DNA of 64,000 nt from Leadbetterella lacustris (lineage in GTDB: Bacteria; Bacteroidota; Bacteroidia; Cytophagales; Spirosomataceae). Below are positions 50,407-59,584 of this stretch, in pieces; positions within the stretch are counted from its first letter, which is position 1, and each line of letters begins with the position of its first letter. The notes below the pieces were generated by a model that worked only from the letters and a program-made list of their open reading frames with translations, was not told where the DNA came from and did not search any database. Position numbers and translations under genes: made by a program. Where the stretch lies: positions 3,201 to 67,200 of the forward strand of contig OZ248437.1 of the NCBI GenBank assembly GCA_965234335.1. The letters are read 5' to 3'.

Positions 50407-50724
50407 TTAAATCGCAAGCTCAATTTGTGGGTTCCAAAAAACTTTTTTAAAGTTTTGTATTTGATTGTCTTTGATTGTAATTCCTTCTGATTCAAGCAGT
50501 TCTTGCATAGTGGTTGGAGTTGCGAAATGCATTTTTCCTGTCAATAGTCCATTTCGATTGACTACGCGATGTGCCGGCACATCCACTAAACCATGTGCTG
50601 CATTCATGGCCCACCCCACAAGCCTTGCACCGGTGCTAAGGTATTTGGCTATCGCTCCGTAGCTGGTGGCTCTTCCCTCCGGTATGAGTTTCACTACCTC
50701 ATAAACTTCCTCAAAGCTTTGCAT
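50407..50724 (-). CDS. Alkyltransferase-like (ATL) DNA-binding protein
   Basis: 105 residues of the MGMT DNA-binding fold. The helix-turn-helix and Arg-finger region GRATSYGAIAKYL and the alkyl-pocket AAHGLVDVPAHRVVNRNG are present, but the active-site PCHR of methyltransferases is PAHR here: Ala51 replaces the acceptor Cys. ATL proteins bind O6-alkylguanine without removing it and pass the lesion to nucleotide excision repair. The 5' end overlaps the DUF3109 gene by 14 bp, so it is co-expressed with it. Confidence 0.9.
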   Translation of the reverse strand: MQSFEEVYEVVKLIPEGRATSYGAIAKYLSTGARLVGWAMNAAHGLVDVPAHRVVNRNGLLTGKMHFATPTTMQELLESEGITIKDNQIQNFKKVFWNPQIELAI

Positions 50725-51280
50725 CCTCTATTTCTTTGACCAGCTGCTTATACCATGCTTCACCGTAGGCTCTTATGAGTGGCTCCTTTAGGAATTTGTA
50801 AACCTCTACACCGAGTTTATCACCCAACGCACAGGCGTCTGAACAAATACTCCATCGGTCATAGTTGATGGCATGGTAGCTCTCGTATTTAGTGATTCTA
50901 ATAGGGTATAGGTGACAAGAAATTGGTTTTTTGAAATCAATGACCCCGTCGTTATAGGCTTGTTCAATACCGCATTGCAGGATTCCTTTTTTATCGTATA
51001 TGGCATAGGCACATTCTTTCTCATTGATGGTTGTGGTGGAATAGTCACCTTCCCAGTCTTTTATGTATTTGCCCTGTTCTTCTATTGCTTTTATACCCTC
51101 TGGAGATAAATACGGTTTTATTTTTTCATAAATTTCTTCCAGTATAGGTAGTTCTACATCCTCCAATGGTGCTCCTAAATCGCCTTCAACACAACACGCA
51201 CCCTTGCATTTTGCTATGTCGCAGACAAAAAACTTGTCAGCTACATCATCGCTAATACAGGTGTCTTCTATTAAAATCAT
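50711..51280 (-). CDS. DUF3109 family cysteine-rich protein
   Basis: 189 residues. Cysteines are arranged in motifs typical of DUF3109: DIAKCKGACCVEGD, EKECAYAI, ILQCGIEQAY, SCHLYPIRI and WSICSDACALGDKLG. The pattern suggests a metal or Fe-S site, but the family has no established function. The start is 2 bp downstream of the MltD-like gene's stop region, and its end overlaps the ATL gene by 14 bp. Confidence 0.87.
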   Translation of the reverse strand: MILIEDTCISDDVADKFFVCDIAKCKGACCVEGDLGAPLEDVELPILEEIYEKIKPYLSPEGIKAIEEQGKYIKDWEGDYSTTTINEKECAYAIYDKKGILQCGIEQAYNDGVIDFKKPISCHLYPIRITKYESYHAINYDRWSICSDACALGDKLGVEVYKFLKEPLIRAYGEAWYKQLVKEIEDAKL

Positions 51281-51282
51281 TC

Positions 51283-53592
51283 TTATTTTTTTATAATAAT
51301 TTTAGATCCAACCATGATGTTATTATCCGCCATGTTGTTCCATTTTTTTATGTCGCCCACATTTGCGTCATACTTTCTTGAGATACTGTATAAGGTTTCT
51401 CCTTGAGCTACAGTATGATATTTTGTGCCTGCTGAACTGGCCGAAGCCTTTGGCGTTTCTGTAGCTGGCTTCGGTAAAGTACTGCTTGAGCTTATTAAGG
51501 ATGAAACAACTAATTTCTGACCCAAACTAATGCTGTTGTTATTAAGGTTGTTCCATTTTTGAATTTGACCTACTGTGATACTATATTTTTTAGAAATGCT
51601 AAAAAGGGTCTCACCAGCTGCTACGGTATGCATCTGAAATTTGGCGGCTGCTGTGGTTTCCTTAAAAGGAGGTTTTACTCTAACGAGTTCTTCTTCACCA
51701 ATGGGTTCATTTACAATAGGTTTCTTTTCTGGCTGTGTTTTGGTCAGAACTTCTTCTTTGGTGGCAATTGTTGATTTACCAACTGTCAATAATTGATTTA
51801 CTTTTATAGATTCAGTTGGACTGATTACATTCATTTTACGAAGCTCGTTCACGGTAAGACCGTATTTTTTCGCAATTGAGAATAGCGTCTCACCTTGTTT
51901 TACCATGTGTTTAGTACTTATAGTTTTGCTTGGTGTGTTCTTTATCTCCTCAACTTTTAAAGGCGGTGTATTTGTAGGTAGTTTGGTGTTGTTTTTAGGT
52001 TCGAAAATATCGTCATCTATTTTTAAACCATCGGATTTTACCTCAGAAGGTTTTGTTTCTACTTTTGTAACCTCGTTTACCTTAACAGATTTTGTTTCTG
52101 CTTTTGCAACTTCTTTTAGCTCAGAAGGTTTTGTTTCGGCATTTGTAACCTCTTCGTTGTTTAAAATAGCTTTTGGTTTTTCAATTTCTTCGTATTTCTT
52201 CTCTGCATTTGGTGTGGTTTCTATTGATACTTCCTCTTTTTGTGTATAGTTCTCTTTAACAGGAAGATTTTCTTTTTCTTCTACGGACTCCTTTAATACC
52301 TCAATGGGCTGATTTTTAGGTCTAGTTTTTTGTAGCCATATCACGCTACCGGGTTGTAGCTTTTGAGAGTTTTTCATTCTGTTGTATTTCAAAAGATATT
52401 TTAGACCCAAACCATACATCTGAGAAATATCCCACATGGTTTGTTCGCCACGTAAAGTGTGAAAAGGAACTTTGGCTTTTTTGTTTTTTTTCTGCAAATA
52501 ATAGATACTGCCTTCTTTTGTAAGGTCCCTATCTGTCATGTTATTATAAGATAGGAACTTACCTATTTTAATCTTGGCTTTGCTCGATAGCTGTGCTACT
52601 TCTTCTCCGCTTTGAGCAAGTATCCCTTTTTTGCCATTGATTTCATAAAAAATTGGGTCATCTGGAGAGGTCGAAACCATGGTGATTCGTTTTAACTGGG
52701 GAAAATCCACATCTACTTTTCTGGCGTCTAAACGTTTTTGAATTTTACCATTGATTTCCTCTACATCTTCAGTTTTTGTCAAAATCAATACATTGTATAG
52801 CTTGTCCTCCTGAATATTAGGTGCATAAAGCCACTGGTTGTATTTTTTGAGTTCTGTAATATCAGTTGTAAGTTCTACGGCTATTTCGGCCAAAGATTTT
52901 CCTTTTGTGGTATATTCAATGAATTTTTTAGGCGAGTCTTTTAGTCTATTAAGACGGTGCTCGTAGGCAATTCGATGTGCCAAAGCTTTTATCAAATATG
53001 GATGCGTATTCTCATCGAATTTTACTTCGCTTGCAAATGACCAATCAATGGGGATTTTATCAGATGCTCCTTGTACACCTAGGTTATATGCCAACAAACA
53101 CGAAATCCAGTTTTTAAAGATTAGGTTGTTACGTTTCATGTATAACGCGGCCGCTTTAGTCGAAAGATGGATGTTTTTTCTATCATCTTGATTATTGTCT
53201 ATTTTTAGACCCACTTCTTTGGCTGTGGCTTCTTTGAATTGCCAAAAACCTACTGCGTTGGAGCTTGAAATTGCTTCAGAGAGTAATGAACTCTCCATTA
53301 CTGCCAAATATTTCATGTCCTCAGGTATATCTTCTTCCTCCAATATTTTTTCAATAATCGGAAAATACCACTGCATTCTTTCCAATTTCTGATCTAGAAA
53401 CCTATTTTGTGGTGTCAGCAGATTGTTAACCTCTGTCTTTACCGCTTTTAATGCCTCTGGATTGAGTTCTACGAGGATATTTGCAAATTCTATTTTTTTT
53501 GGAGTTTCTGGAATACTTATTTGGTTTTGAGCATTCGTAAAGAATAGGGTAGGATAGATTAATAAGAAAGCTAAAATTTTTTTCATTTTCAT
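51283..53592 (-). CDS. mltD: MltD-like lytic transglycosylase with LysM repeats
   Basis: 769 residues with a signal peptide ending at TNAQ (about residue 21). The SLT domain (about 80-210) has the catalytic Glu in MKYLAVMESSLLSEAISSSN and GFWQFKEATAKEVGL. A LysM-like domain is near residues 380-430 (HTLRGEQTMWDISQMYGLGL), then a Lys/Glu-rich repetitive linker (VTNAETKPSELKEVAKAET, repeated with variation), and three clear LysM units (HMVKQGETLFSIAKKYGL, HTVAAGETLFSISKKYSI, HTVAQGETLYSISRKYDA). It cleaves glycan strands of peptidoglycan in the periplasm. The start overlaps the methyltransferase stop by 4 bp. Confidence 0.92.
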   Translation of the reverse strand: MKMKKILAFLLIYPTLFFTNAQNQISIPETPKKIEFANILVELNPEALKAVKTEVNNLLTPQNRFLDQKLERMQWYFPIIEKILEEEDIPEDMKYLAVMESSLLSEAISSSNAVGFWQFKEATAKEVGLKIDNNQDDRKNIHLSTKAAALYMKRNNLIFKNWISCLLAYNLGVQGASDKIPIDWSFASEVKFDENTHPYLIKALAHRIAYEHRLNRLKDSPKKFIEYTTKGKSLAEIAVELTTDITELKKYNQWLYAPNIQEDKLYNVLILTKTEDVEEINGKIQKRLDARKVDVDFPQLKRITMVSTSPDDPIFYEINGKKGILAQSGEEVAQLSSKAKIKIGKFLSYNNMTDRDLTKEGSIYYLQKKNKKAKVPFHTLRGEQTMWDISQMYGLGLKYLLKYNRMKNSQKLQPGSVIWLQKTRPKNQPIEVLKESVEEKENLPVKENYTQKEEVSIETTPNAEKKYEEIEKPKAILNNEEVTNAETKPSELKEVAKAETKSVKVNEVTKVETKPSEVKSDGLKIDDDIFEPKNNTKLPTNTPPLKVEEIKNTPSKTISTKHMVKQGETLFSIAKKYGLTVNELRKMNVISPTESIKVNQLLTVGKSTIATKEEVLTKTQPEKKPIVNEPIGEEELVRVKPPFKETTAAAKFQMHTVAAGETLFSISKKYSITVGQIQKWNNLNNNSISLGQKLVVSSLISSSSTLPKPATETPKASASSAGTKYHTVAQGETLYSISRKYDANVGDIKKWNNMADNNIMVGSKIIIKK

Positions 53593-54239
53593 TTTATTTT
53601 TCTGGAGACAAACAAGCCGTCTCTTATGGGTAAAAGCACATTTTTAGTTCTACTATCGTTATGCACGTAGGCATTAAATTCTCTTAAAAGTTTAGTGGTG
53701 GTATCGTTCTTGCTAGTTTCCGCCACTTTCCCGTCCCAAAGGACATTATCGCTTATTATCAGGCCTCCAATTTTAAGTTTATCAATGACCAAGTCATAGT
53801 ATTTGATATAATTTAGCTTGTCTGCATCGATAAAAACTAAATCAAAAATAGTATTTAAAGTTGGTATGACTTCCAATGCATTCCCCATTTGTAGGTCTAT
53901 TTGCTCTGACAGTCCTGCCAAGTCTATATTATGTCTAATTCGCGACTCTAGTTCCTCGTCAGCTTCAATGGTAATTAACTTGCCACCCTCTATTAAGCCT
54001 TCAGCTAAGCAAATAGCTGAATAACCTGTATAAGCTCCTATCTCCAGGATATTTGCAGGTTGTAAAATTTGCGAAATCATTGAAAGTAACCTACCCTGTA
54101 AATGCCCCGATAACATACGAGGCTTTAGTAAATTGGCATGAGTATCTCTACTTATTTGCCTTAATACTTCAGACTCGGAGCTACTGTGGTTCTCACAATA
54201 TTCGTTTATTTTGTCGTTTACCATGGTCTCTTGTTGCAA
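53589..54239 (-). CDS. SAM-dependent O-methyltransferase
   Basis: 216 residues of the COMT-like class. Motif I is NILEIGAYTGYSAICLAEGL, and the catalytic divalent-metal Asp residues lie in DLVFIDADKLNYIKYYD and ISDNVLWDGKVAE. Bacterial members methylate catechols and related phenols; the true substrate is not deducible. It is the first gene in a run with mltD (ATGA overlap), DUF3109 and ATL. Confidence 0.9.
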   Translation of the reverse strand: MQQETMVNDKINEYCENHSSSESEVLRQISRDTHANLLKPRMLSGHLQGRLLSMISQILQPANILEIGAYTGYSAICLAEGLIEGGKLITIEADEELESRIRHNIDLAGLSEQIDLQMGNALEVIPTLNTIFDLVFIDADKLNYIKYYDLVIDKLKIGGLIISDNVLWDGKVAETSKNDTTTKLLREFNAYVHNDSRTKNVLLPIRDGLFVSRKIK

Positions 54240-54319
54240 AAATAAAAATATTATTTTGTAAATTCCAAATTTATTGTTAATATTATATTTTCAGAAAAAA
54301 ATGAAAGTCATTATTTATT

Positions 54320-54343
54320 AAAAAAGCCCCGAAAGGCTTTTTT
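54320..54343 (-). terminator. Terminator of the rimP-nusA-infB operon
   Basis: AAAAAAGCC (54320-54328) and GGCTTTTTT (54335-54343) form a 9-bp stem with loop CCGAAA, the same loop as the terminator at 33534. It lies 9 bp after the infB stop on the minus strand, and can act in both directions. Confidence 0.8.
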
Positions 54344-54351
54344 AATTTTAT

Positions 54352-57300
54352 TTAAAGTGTTCTTTTCAATTCTCTAATTTCAAAGCTCTCAATGATGTCA
54401 TCCACCATGATATCGTTGAAATTTTTGATACTTAAACCACACTCATAACCGTTCTTAACTTCGGCAACGTCGTCTTTAAAACGCTTCAATTGAGCTATTT
54501 CACCCTCATGAACTACAATACCTTCACGTATGATTCTTACCTTATTGTTACGTTTAACATAACCGTCAGTTACATAACATCCTGCGATAGTACCTACTTT
54601 ACTTATTTTGAACACTTCACGTACTTGAATATTACCTGTTACCACCTCTTCTTCTTTCGGTGCTAACATACCTTTCATTGCCGCTTTTATTTCGTTAATG
54701 GCATCATAGATAATAGAATAGAGTCTTATCTCAATTTGTTCTGAGTCTGCTATTCTTCTGGCATTGTTCGAAGGTCTGACTTGGAAACCAATTACGATAG
54801 CATCAGCAGCTGAGGCCAAAGTAACGTCAGATTCAGATATTTGACCAACCGCTTTGTGAACAATATTTACTTGAACTTCGTCTGTTGATAGTTTCAATAA
54901 TGAGTCAGACAAGGCTTCTACTGAACCGTCCACGTCACCTTTGACAATAACATTGAGTTCTTTAAATGTTCCGATGGCCTTTCTTCTACCAATTTCATCC
55001 AAGGTAATGTGTTTTTTAGCTCTTATACTCATTTCTCTATTGAGCTGTTCACGTTTATTGGCTATTTCACGTGCTTCTCTATCCGATTCCATGATATTGA
55101 ACTTATCACCTGCTTGTGGTGCTCCAGGAAGACCCAGTATCTGAACAGGCTGAGATGGTCCGGCCTCCTTCACTCTTTCACCTAGAGAGTTTACCAAGGC
55201 TTTCACTCTACCGAAGTATTGGCCAGCCAACATAATGTCTCCTATTTTCAATGTTCCGTTTTCTACTAAAATAGTTGAAACATAACCTCGCCCTTTGTCT
55301 AGTGAGGCTTCAATTACTGTTCCGAATGAGTTTCTGTTCGGATTAGCTTTCAAGTCAAGTAATTCAGCTTCAAGTAGAACTTTGTCCAGCAAGTCGTCTA
55401 TTCCTAAACCTGATTTAGCAGATACCTCTTGCTCTTGGTATTTTCCACCCCAACTTTCTACTAATATATTTTCTTTGGCCAAATCTTCTCTGATTTTGGC
55501 AGGATTGGCGTTAGGTTTGTCTATTTTGTTAAAGGCAAATACGATAGGTACACCAGCATTTTGAGCATGGTTGATGGCTTCTTTAGTTTGAGGCATTACG
55601 CTATCGTCAGCAGATATCACGATGATTACAACGTCGGTAACTTTCGCTCCCCTAGCTCTCATAGCTGTAAATGCCTCGTGACCGGGCGTATCCAAGAATG
55701 TTATTGATTTGCCTTTGTTGGCTCCTTCTTTCATGGTTACTGAATAGGCTCCAATGTGCTGGGTAATTCCTCCAGCTTCACCTGAGGCTACTTTGGATCT
55801 TCTGATGTAGTCAAGCAACGAGGTCTTACCGTGATCTACGTGTCCCATAATGGTTACAATAGGAGCACGGTGTATCAAATCCTCCTCCTTGTCTACCATT
55901 ATTTCAGTGTCGAAAGATACCTCTTCTTCCGCAGATATAAATTCTACGTCAAAATTGAACTCTAGGGCTATCATTTGGATAGTTTCAGCATCCAATCTTT
56001 GGTTGATTGATGCAAAAATACCCATTTTCATACAGCTAGCTATTACTTCATTTACTGAAACATTCATGAGGGAAGCTAATTCAGATGCCGAAATGAATTC
56101 GGTAACTTTCAATGTGCCACTTTCCTCTAATTCTTGTTGATCCAATGCATCCTGAGCCTCAGCACGGTTTCTGCGTTTTTCTTTTCTATATTTGGAACCA
56201 AATTCGTTGCCTTTGTTTTGCATTTTAGACATGGTACTCTTGATGTTGTCTTTTACATCATCTTGAGAAACCGATTCTTTCCTATTCCCACCTTTTTTGA
56301 AGTCTTTTTTACCTCCAGTGCTTCCGCTACCTACTTGGTTTTGGCTAGGTGCAGGACTAGGTTTATTATCCGTATTTGCTCCACTTGTAAATGGCGGCTT
56401 CGTACCTCCAGTATTTGGTTTTTGAGGCGAATTTGGGGTATTAGGTCTTCCAGGACCAGCGGCCTTAGGATCTTTTCTGAAGTTCTCAAAATTCGACTTC
56501 GTAGTGTCACCCACTTTTTCACCACCTACTATAACTCTCTTTCTTTTACGTTTTTGTTTTAGCTCTTCTTTGGTAAGTGGCTTCCGCTCAACTGGAAGTT
56601 CAATTTTACCAAGAACTTTAAGACCTTGAAGCTTATCTCCTTGTGCTTTGATTAGTTTTGGAGGAAGAATTTCCTGAATCTCATCCTCTTGGACTGTAAT
56701 TTTTACTCTAGGAGTTTCTTCTTCTTGTTCTAAAAATACCTCTGCGATGATTTCTGCTAGAACCGGTTCTTTTGGCTCTAGTTTTAATTCAACTTTCGGA
56801 AGATCGGCTATTGATTCACTTTTGGATTCTTCTTTTGCTAGGTCAACTTCCTTAACCTCCTCAACAGGTTTCGAAATTTCAATATGTTTTACTTCCTCAA
56901 TTGGAGCAGGCTTTTCTTCAGCCGCTACAGGAGTGATTATCACAGGCTCTGTTTTATCCACTGACGTTTCTACAACAAGTTCAGGAATCGGCTCAAACTT
57001 AGGAGCTTCTTTTTTCACTTCTGGATTTGCGTCTATGGGAATAATTTTGGCTGGTCCTTTACTATTTAGGTCTATTTTGCCAAGAACTTTTGGTCCTTGC
57101 AAATTGTGTTCTATCTTGATAATTTCGGGCTCGACTGGTTCTTCTCTGAAATAGAGTATTTCGTCATTCGGCTGAGTCGGTGACGAAGTTTCTGCGGATG
57201 AACCTGACGTCGAAACGCCTCCCATGTCTCCTAATAGTTCTGGAGAATGTAGTTCTTTTGATAAAACCTCAAGTAAGTCAAATGAAAGTTTGGCGTTGGG

Positions 57301-57411
57301 ATTATTATCAATACGATGCCCTTTTGAGCTCAGAATCTCAATAATGGTAATTGTACCTACGTTAAGTTTCTTGGCCGCTTGGCTAAGTCGCATCATTTTT
57401 TCTTCTGCCAT
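54352..57411 (-). CDS. infB: Translation initiation factor IF-2
   Basis: 1019 residues, typical for Bacteroidota. An N-terminal IF2_N helix bundle (MRLSQAAKKLNVGTITIIEI) is followed by a long acidic Pro/Glu-rich linker with two repeated KVLGKIDL/KVLGKIEL blocks, a second IF2_N-type domain (FISASELASLMNVSVNEVIA), and the GTPase domain with P-loop IVTIMGHVDHGKTSLLDYI, switch II DTPGHEAFTAM, and FNKIDKPNANP. Domains II-IV complete it. IF-2 places initiator tRNA on the 30S subunit. The ATG at 57411 matches the family start. Confidence 0.97.
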   Translation of the reverse strand: MAEEKMMRLSQAAKKLNVGTITIIEILSSKGHRIDNNPNAKLSFDLLEVLSKELHSPELLGDMGGVSTSGSSAETSSPTQPNDEILYFREEPVEPEIIKIEHNLQGPKVLGKIDLNSKGPAKIIPIDANPEVKKEAPKFEPIPELVVETSVDKTEPVIITPVAAEEKPAPIEEVKHIEISKPVEEVKEVDLAKEESKSESIADLPKVELKLEPKEPVLAEIIAEVFLEQEEETPRVKITVQEDEIQEILPPKLIKAQGDKLQGLKVLGKIELPVERKPLTKEELKQKRKRKRVIVGGEKVGDTTKSNFENFRKDPKAAGPGRPNTPNSPQKPNTGGTKPPFTSGANTDNKPSPAPSQNQVGSGSTGGKKDFKKGGNRKESVSQDDVKDNIKSTMSKMQNKGNEFGSKYRKEKRRNRAEAQDALDQQELEESGTLKVTEFISASELASLMNVSVNEVIASCMKMGIFASINQRLDAETIQMIALEFNFDVEFISAEEEVSFDTEIMVDKEEDLIHRAPIVTIMGHVDHGKTSLLDYIRRSKVASGEAGGITQHIGAYSVTMKEGANKGKSITFLDTPGHEAFTAMRARGAKVTDVVIIVISADDSVMPQTKEAINHAQNAGVPIVFAFNKIDKPNANPAKIREDLAKENILVESWGGKYQEQEVSAKSGLGIDDLLDKVLLEAELLDLKANPNRNSFGTVIEASLDKGRGYVSTILVENGTLKIGDIMLAGQYFGRVKALVNSLGERVKEAGPSQPVQILGLPGAPQAGDKFNIMESDREAREIANKREQLNREMSIRAKKHITLDEIGRRKAIGTFKELNVIVKGDVDGSVEALSDSLLKLSTDEVQVNIVHKAVGQISESDVTLASAADAIVIGFQVRPSNNARRIADSEQIEIRLYSIIYDAINEIKAAMKGMLAPKEEEVVTGNIQVREVFKISKVGTIAGCYVTDGYVKRNNKVRIIREGIVVHEGEIAQLKRFKDDVAEVKNGYECGLSIKNFNDIMVDDIIESFEIRELKRTL

Positions 57412-57471
57412 AAATTTTTCTTAAATTTTATAATAACAATTGTAATCTATTGTGGTTTAGTCTTTTACATA

Positions 57472-58716
57472 TCAATCAAATTCTTTTCTTAGAATATCCA
57501 ATACTTCGTCAACAGTTTCTTCTTCAAGTTCTGTTCTTCTCACAAGGTCGGCTTTTCCTATAGTCAATACAGACTTGGCGGTATCCAATCCGATTTTTCG
57601 GAATTCCAATAATATCCACTCGTCTATTTCGTCAGTGAATTCCATCAAGTCCACGTCTTCTTCTTCTACAATACCTTCGATGTCTCTGAAAACGTCTATT
57701 TCTAACCCGATTAATTTCGAGGCTAATTTTATATTTAGTCCACCCTTACCGATAGCAAGAGAGACCTGGTCAGGCTTCAAAAACACTGAAACTCTTTCGT
57801 TGTTTTCGTTGATTCTGATATTACTAATTTTCGCAGGGCTTAATGACCTAGAAATTAACAAGTTGGTATTGTCAGTCCATTGGATGACGTCAATATTCTC
57901 GTTTTCAAGTTCTCTCACTATAGAGTGAATTCTTGATCCTTTCATACCCACACAAGCACCTACTGGATCTATTCTATCGTCAAAAGATTCTACTGCAACT
58001 TTGGCTCTTTCACCTGGCTCTCGTACTATTTTACGGATTGAAATCACACCGTCTTGAATTTCAGGGATTTCCAATTCAAATAAACGCTCTAAGAAAACAG
58101 GCGAGGTTCTTGAAAGTGTAAGTTTAGGATTTCCGTTGTTGATTTCTACTTTGTGTATGATGGCTCTTATGCTCGTACCTTTTCGGAATCTATCTTTTGG
58201 TATTTGTTCACCTTTTGGAAGCGAAAGCTCGTTGCCTTCTTCGTCCATACAAATCACTTCTTTGCCTAAAATCTGGTAAACATCAACCGTTACCAATTCG
58301 CCAACTTGATCTTTGTATTGATCAAAAAGCATTTCTTTTTCTAGGTCTTTAACTTTTTGAATCAAAGTCTGACGAGCAGTTTGAACAATTCTTCTTCCGA
58401 AGTCTTCGATTTTAACCTCTTCAGCTACTTCTTCGCCAATCTCAAAATCAGGTTCTATTTTTTTTGCCTCGGTTAAAGGTATTTTGTCGGTATCCCAAAT
58501 ATCCTCTGAGTTATCGTCAACTATTTCTCTTGTTCTCCACATCTCTAAGTCACCACTTTCGGCGTTTAGGATAATGTCAAAGTTGTGGTCGTCGCCATAA
58601 GCCTTGCGTATCATGGTTCTCAGCACATCCTCAAGGATGGCTATCATGGTTGGCCTGTCGATGTTTTTTTCTCTTGCAAACTCAGCAAACGATTCAATTA
58701 AATCTCCACTATGCAT
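57472..58716 (-). CDS. nusA: Transcription termination/antitermination protein NusA
   Basis: 414 residues: N-terminal RNA-polymerase-binding domain (SFAEFAREKNIDRPTMIAIL), S1 domain (VTVDVYQILGKEVICMDEEG), KH1 and KH2 (GVIS..REPGERAKVAVESF, VGACVGMKGSRIHSIVRELE, VSLAIGKGGLNIKLASKLIG). It lacks the two C-terminal acidic repeats of the 495-residue E. coli protein, normal outside Proteobacteria. It has the usual place between rimP and infB. NusA binds RNA polymerase and nascent RNA. Confidence 0.96.
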   Translation of the reverse strand: MHSGDLIESFAEFAREKNIDRPTMIAILEDVLRTMIRKAYGDDHNFDIILNAESGDLEMWRTREIVDDNSEDIWDTDKIPLTEAKKIEPDFEIGEEVAEEVKIEDFGRRIVQTARQTLIQKVKDLEKEMLFDQYKDQVGELVTVDVYQILGKEVICMDEEGNELSLPKGEQIPKDRFRKGTSIRAIIHKVEINNGNPKLTLSRTSPVFLERLFELEIPEIQDGVISIRKIVREPGERAKVAVESFDDRIDPVGACVGMKGSRIHSIVRELENENIDVIQWTDNTNLLISRSLSPAKISNIRINENNERVSVFLKPDQVSLAIGKGGLNIKLASKLIGLEIDVFRDIEGIVEEEDVDLMEFTDEIDEWILLEFRKIGLDTAKSVLTIGKADLVRRTELEEETVDEVLDILRKEFD

Positions 58717-58729
58717 ACGTGTCTATGTT

Positions 58730-59185
58730 TTATTTAAATGAAATGACAACTTTGGCTTCTTTGATTTTCTCAATCAATAAAGTTACCGTTTCAGGTTTTA
58801 TTTTCTTTTTTGCTTCGGGTTCTAGGGTTATTTTACCTTCTGAAACTTTGGTAAGCGTTCCTTTTATCTCGTTTAAGTCGTCTAAGGTCACTTTTAAAGT
58901 TCTACCGATATTTTTTGTGTATTGTCTTTCAAAATTCAGCGGACTATCTGCTCCCGGTGATGAGACTTCCAGAACAAAGGCTACGTCGATGATTTCCTCT
59001 AATTCACTACCTAATTTGCGACTCACCTCACCACATTCATCTATAGAGATGCCTTCATCTGAATCAATAAATACTGTTATTTTTTTTCTGATTTTGGAGT
59101 CTGAAACAACAACATCAACCAAATAAAAATCCGTATTGGAAATTATTTCGTCTAAAAATTTAATTACCGCTTCTCTAAGAGCCAT
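58730..59185 (-). CDS. rimP: Ribosome maturation factor RimP
   Basis: 151 residues with the two RimP domains: IFIDSDEGISIDECGEVSRK (as VFIDSDEGIS) and DVAFVLEVSSPGADSPLNFE, then the SH3-like C-terminal part with RTLKVTLDDLNEIKGTLTK. RimP assists late 30S assembly. First gene of the rimP-nusA-infB operon; a -7 box is at 59260-59267. Confidence 0.93.
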   Translation of the reverse strand: MALREAVIKFLDEIISNTDFYLVDVVVSDSKIRKKITVFIDSDEGISIDECGEVSRKLGSELEEIIDVAFVLEVSSPGADSPLNFERQYTKNIGRTLKVTLDDLNEIKGTLTKVSEGKITLEPEAKKKIKPETVTLLIEKIKEAKVVISFK

Positions 59186-59584
59186 CTAAATACTTACAAA
59201 TCTATGTTGATTACCAACAAAAAAGGAGGTTTTATACCCCCTAATTCTTCTATTCGATGCAAAATTAGTCTATTTTTTGTAAATTTCTATGCATTGTTTA
59301 AAAAAACAATTTAAAATATCGCTTTTGTATTGAAGCATTTATGAAACTTGAAATTGTGGATTTTGGTTTTTCGCCATACATTTTTTCGTTTCCTTAAAAT
59401 TTAGCTTTTTACTCTAAAAAAATGCGTCTACAATAATTAACTTTTCTTGGTTTTTTTAAGTTATATCGTTAGAATAATCTTTTAAATAAAAGACTTTGAT
59501 TTAAAAACTGTGTTTTTCTCAGGTCTCTTTTCCTATTTTCACACACTTTGGCTATAATTGCAATATTATTAATTATTTTACTTT
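59186..59584. other. Divergent regulatory gap between rimP and the EEP gene
   Basis: 399 bp with no gene. It holds the rimP-operon promoter (59260-59267) at the left. The rest is AT-rich (down to long A and T runs); I see no exact -7 box for the rightward gene nor any notable repeat. Confidence 0.6.
59260..59267 (-). promoter_or_regulatory. -7 promoter box of the rimP-nusA-infB operon
   Basis: On the minus strand this reads TAATTTTG, matching TAnnTTTG, about 75 bp before the rimP start. Confidence 0.5.
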
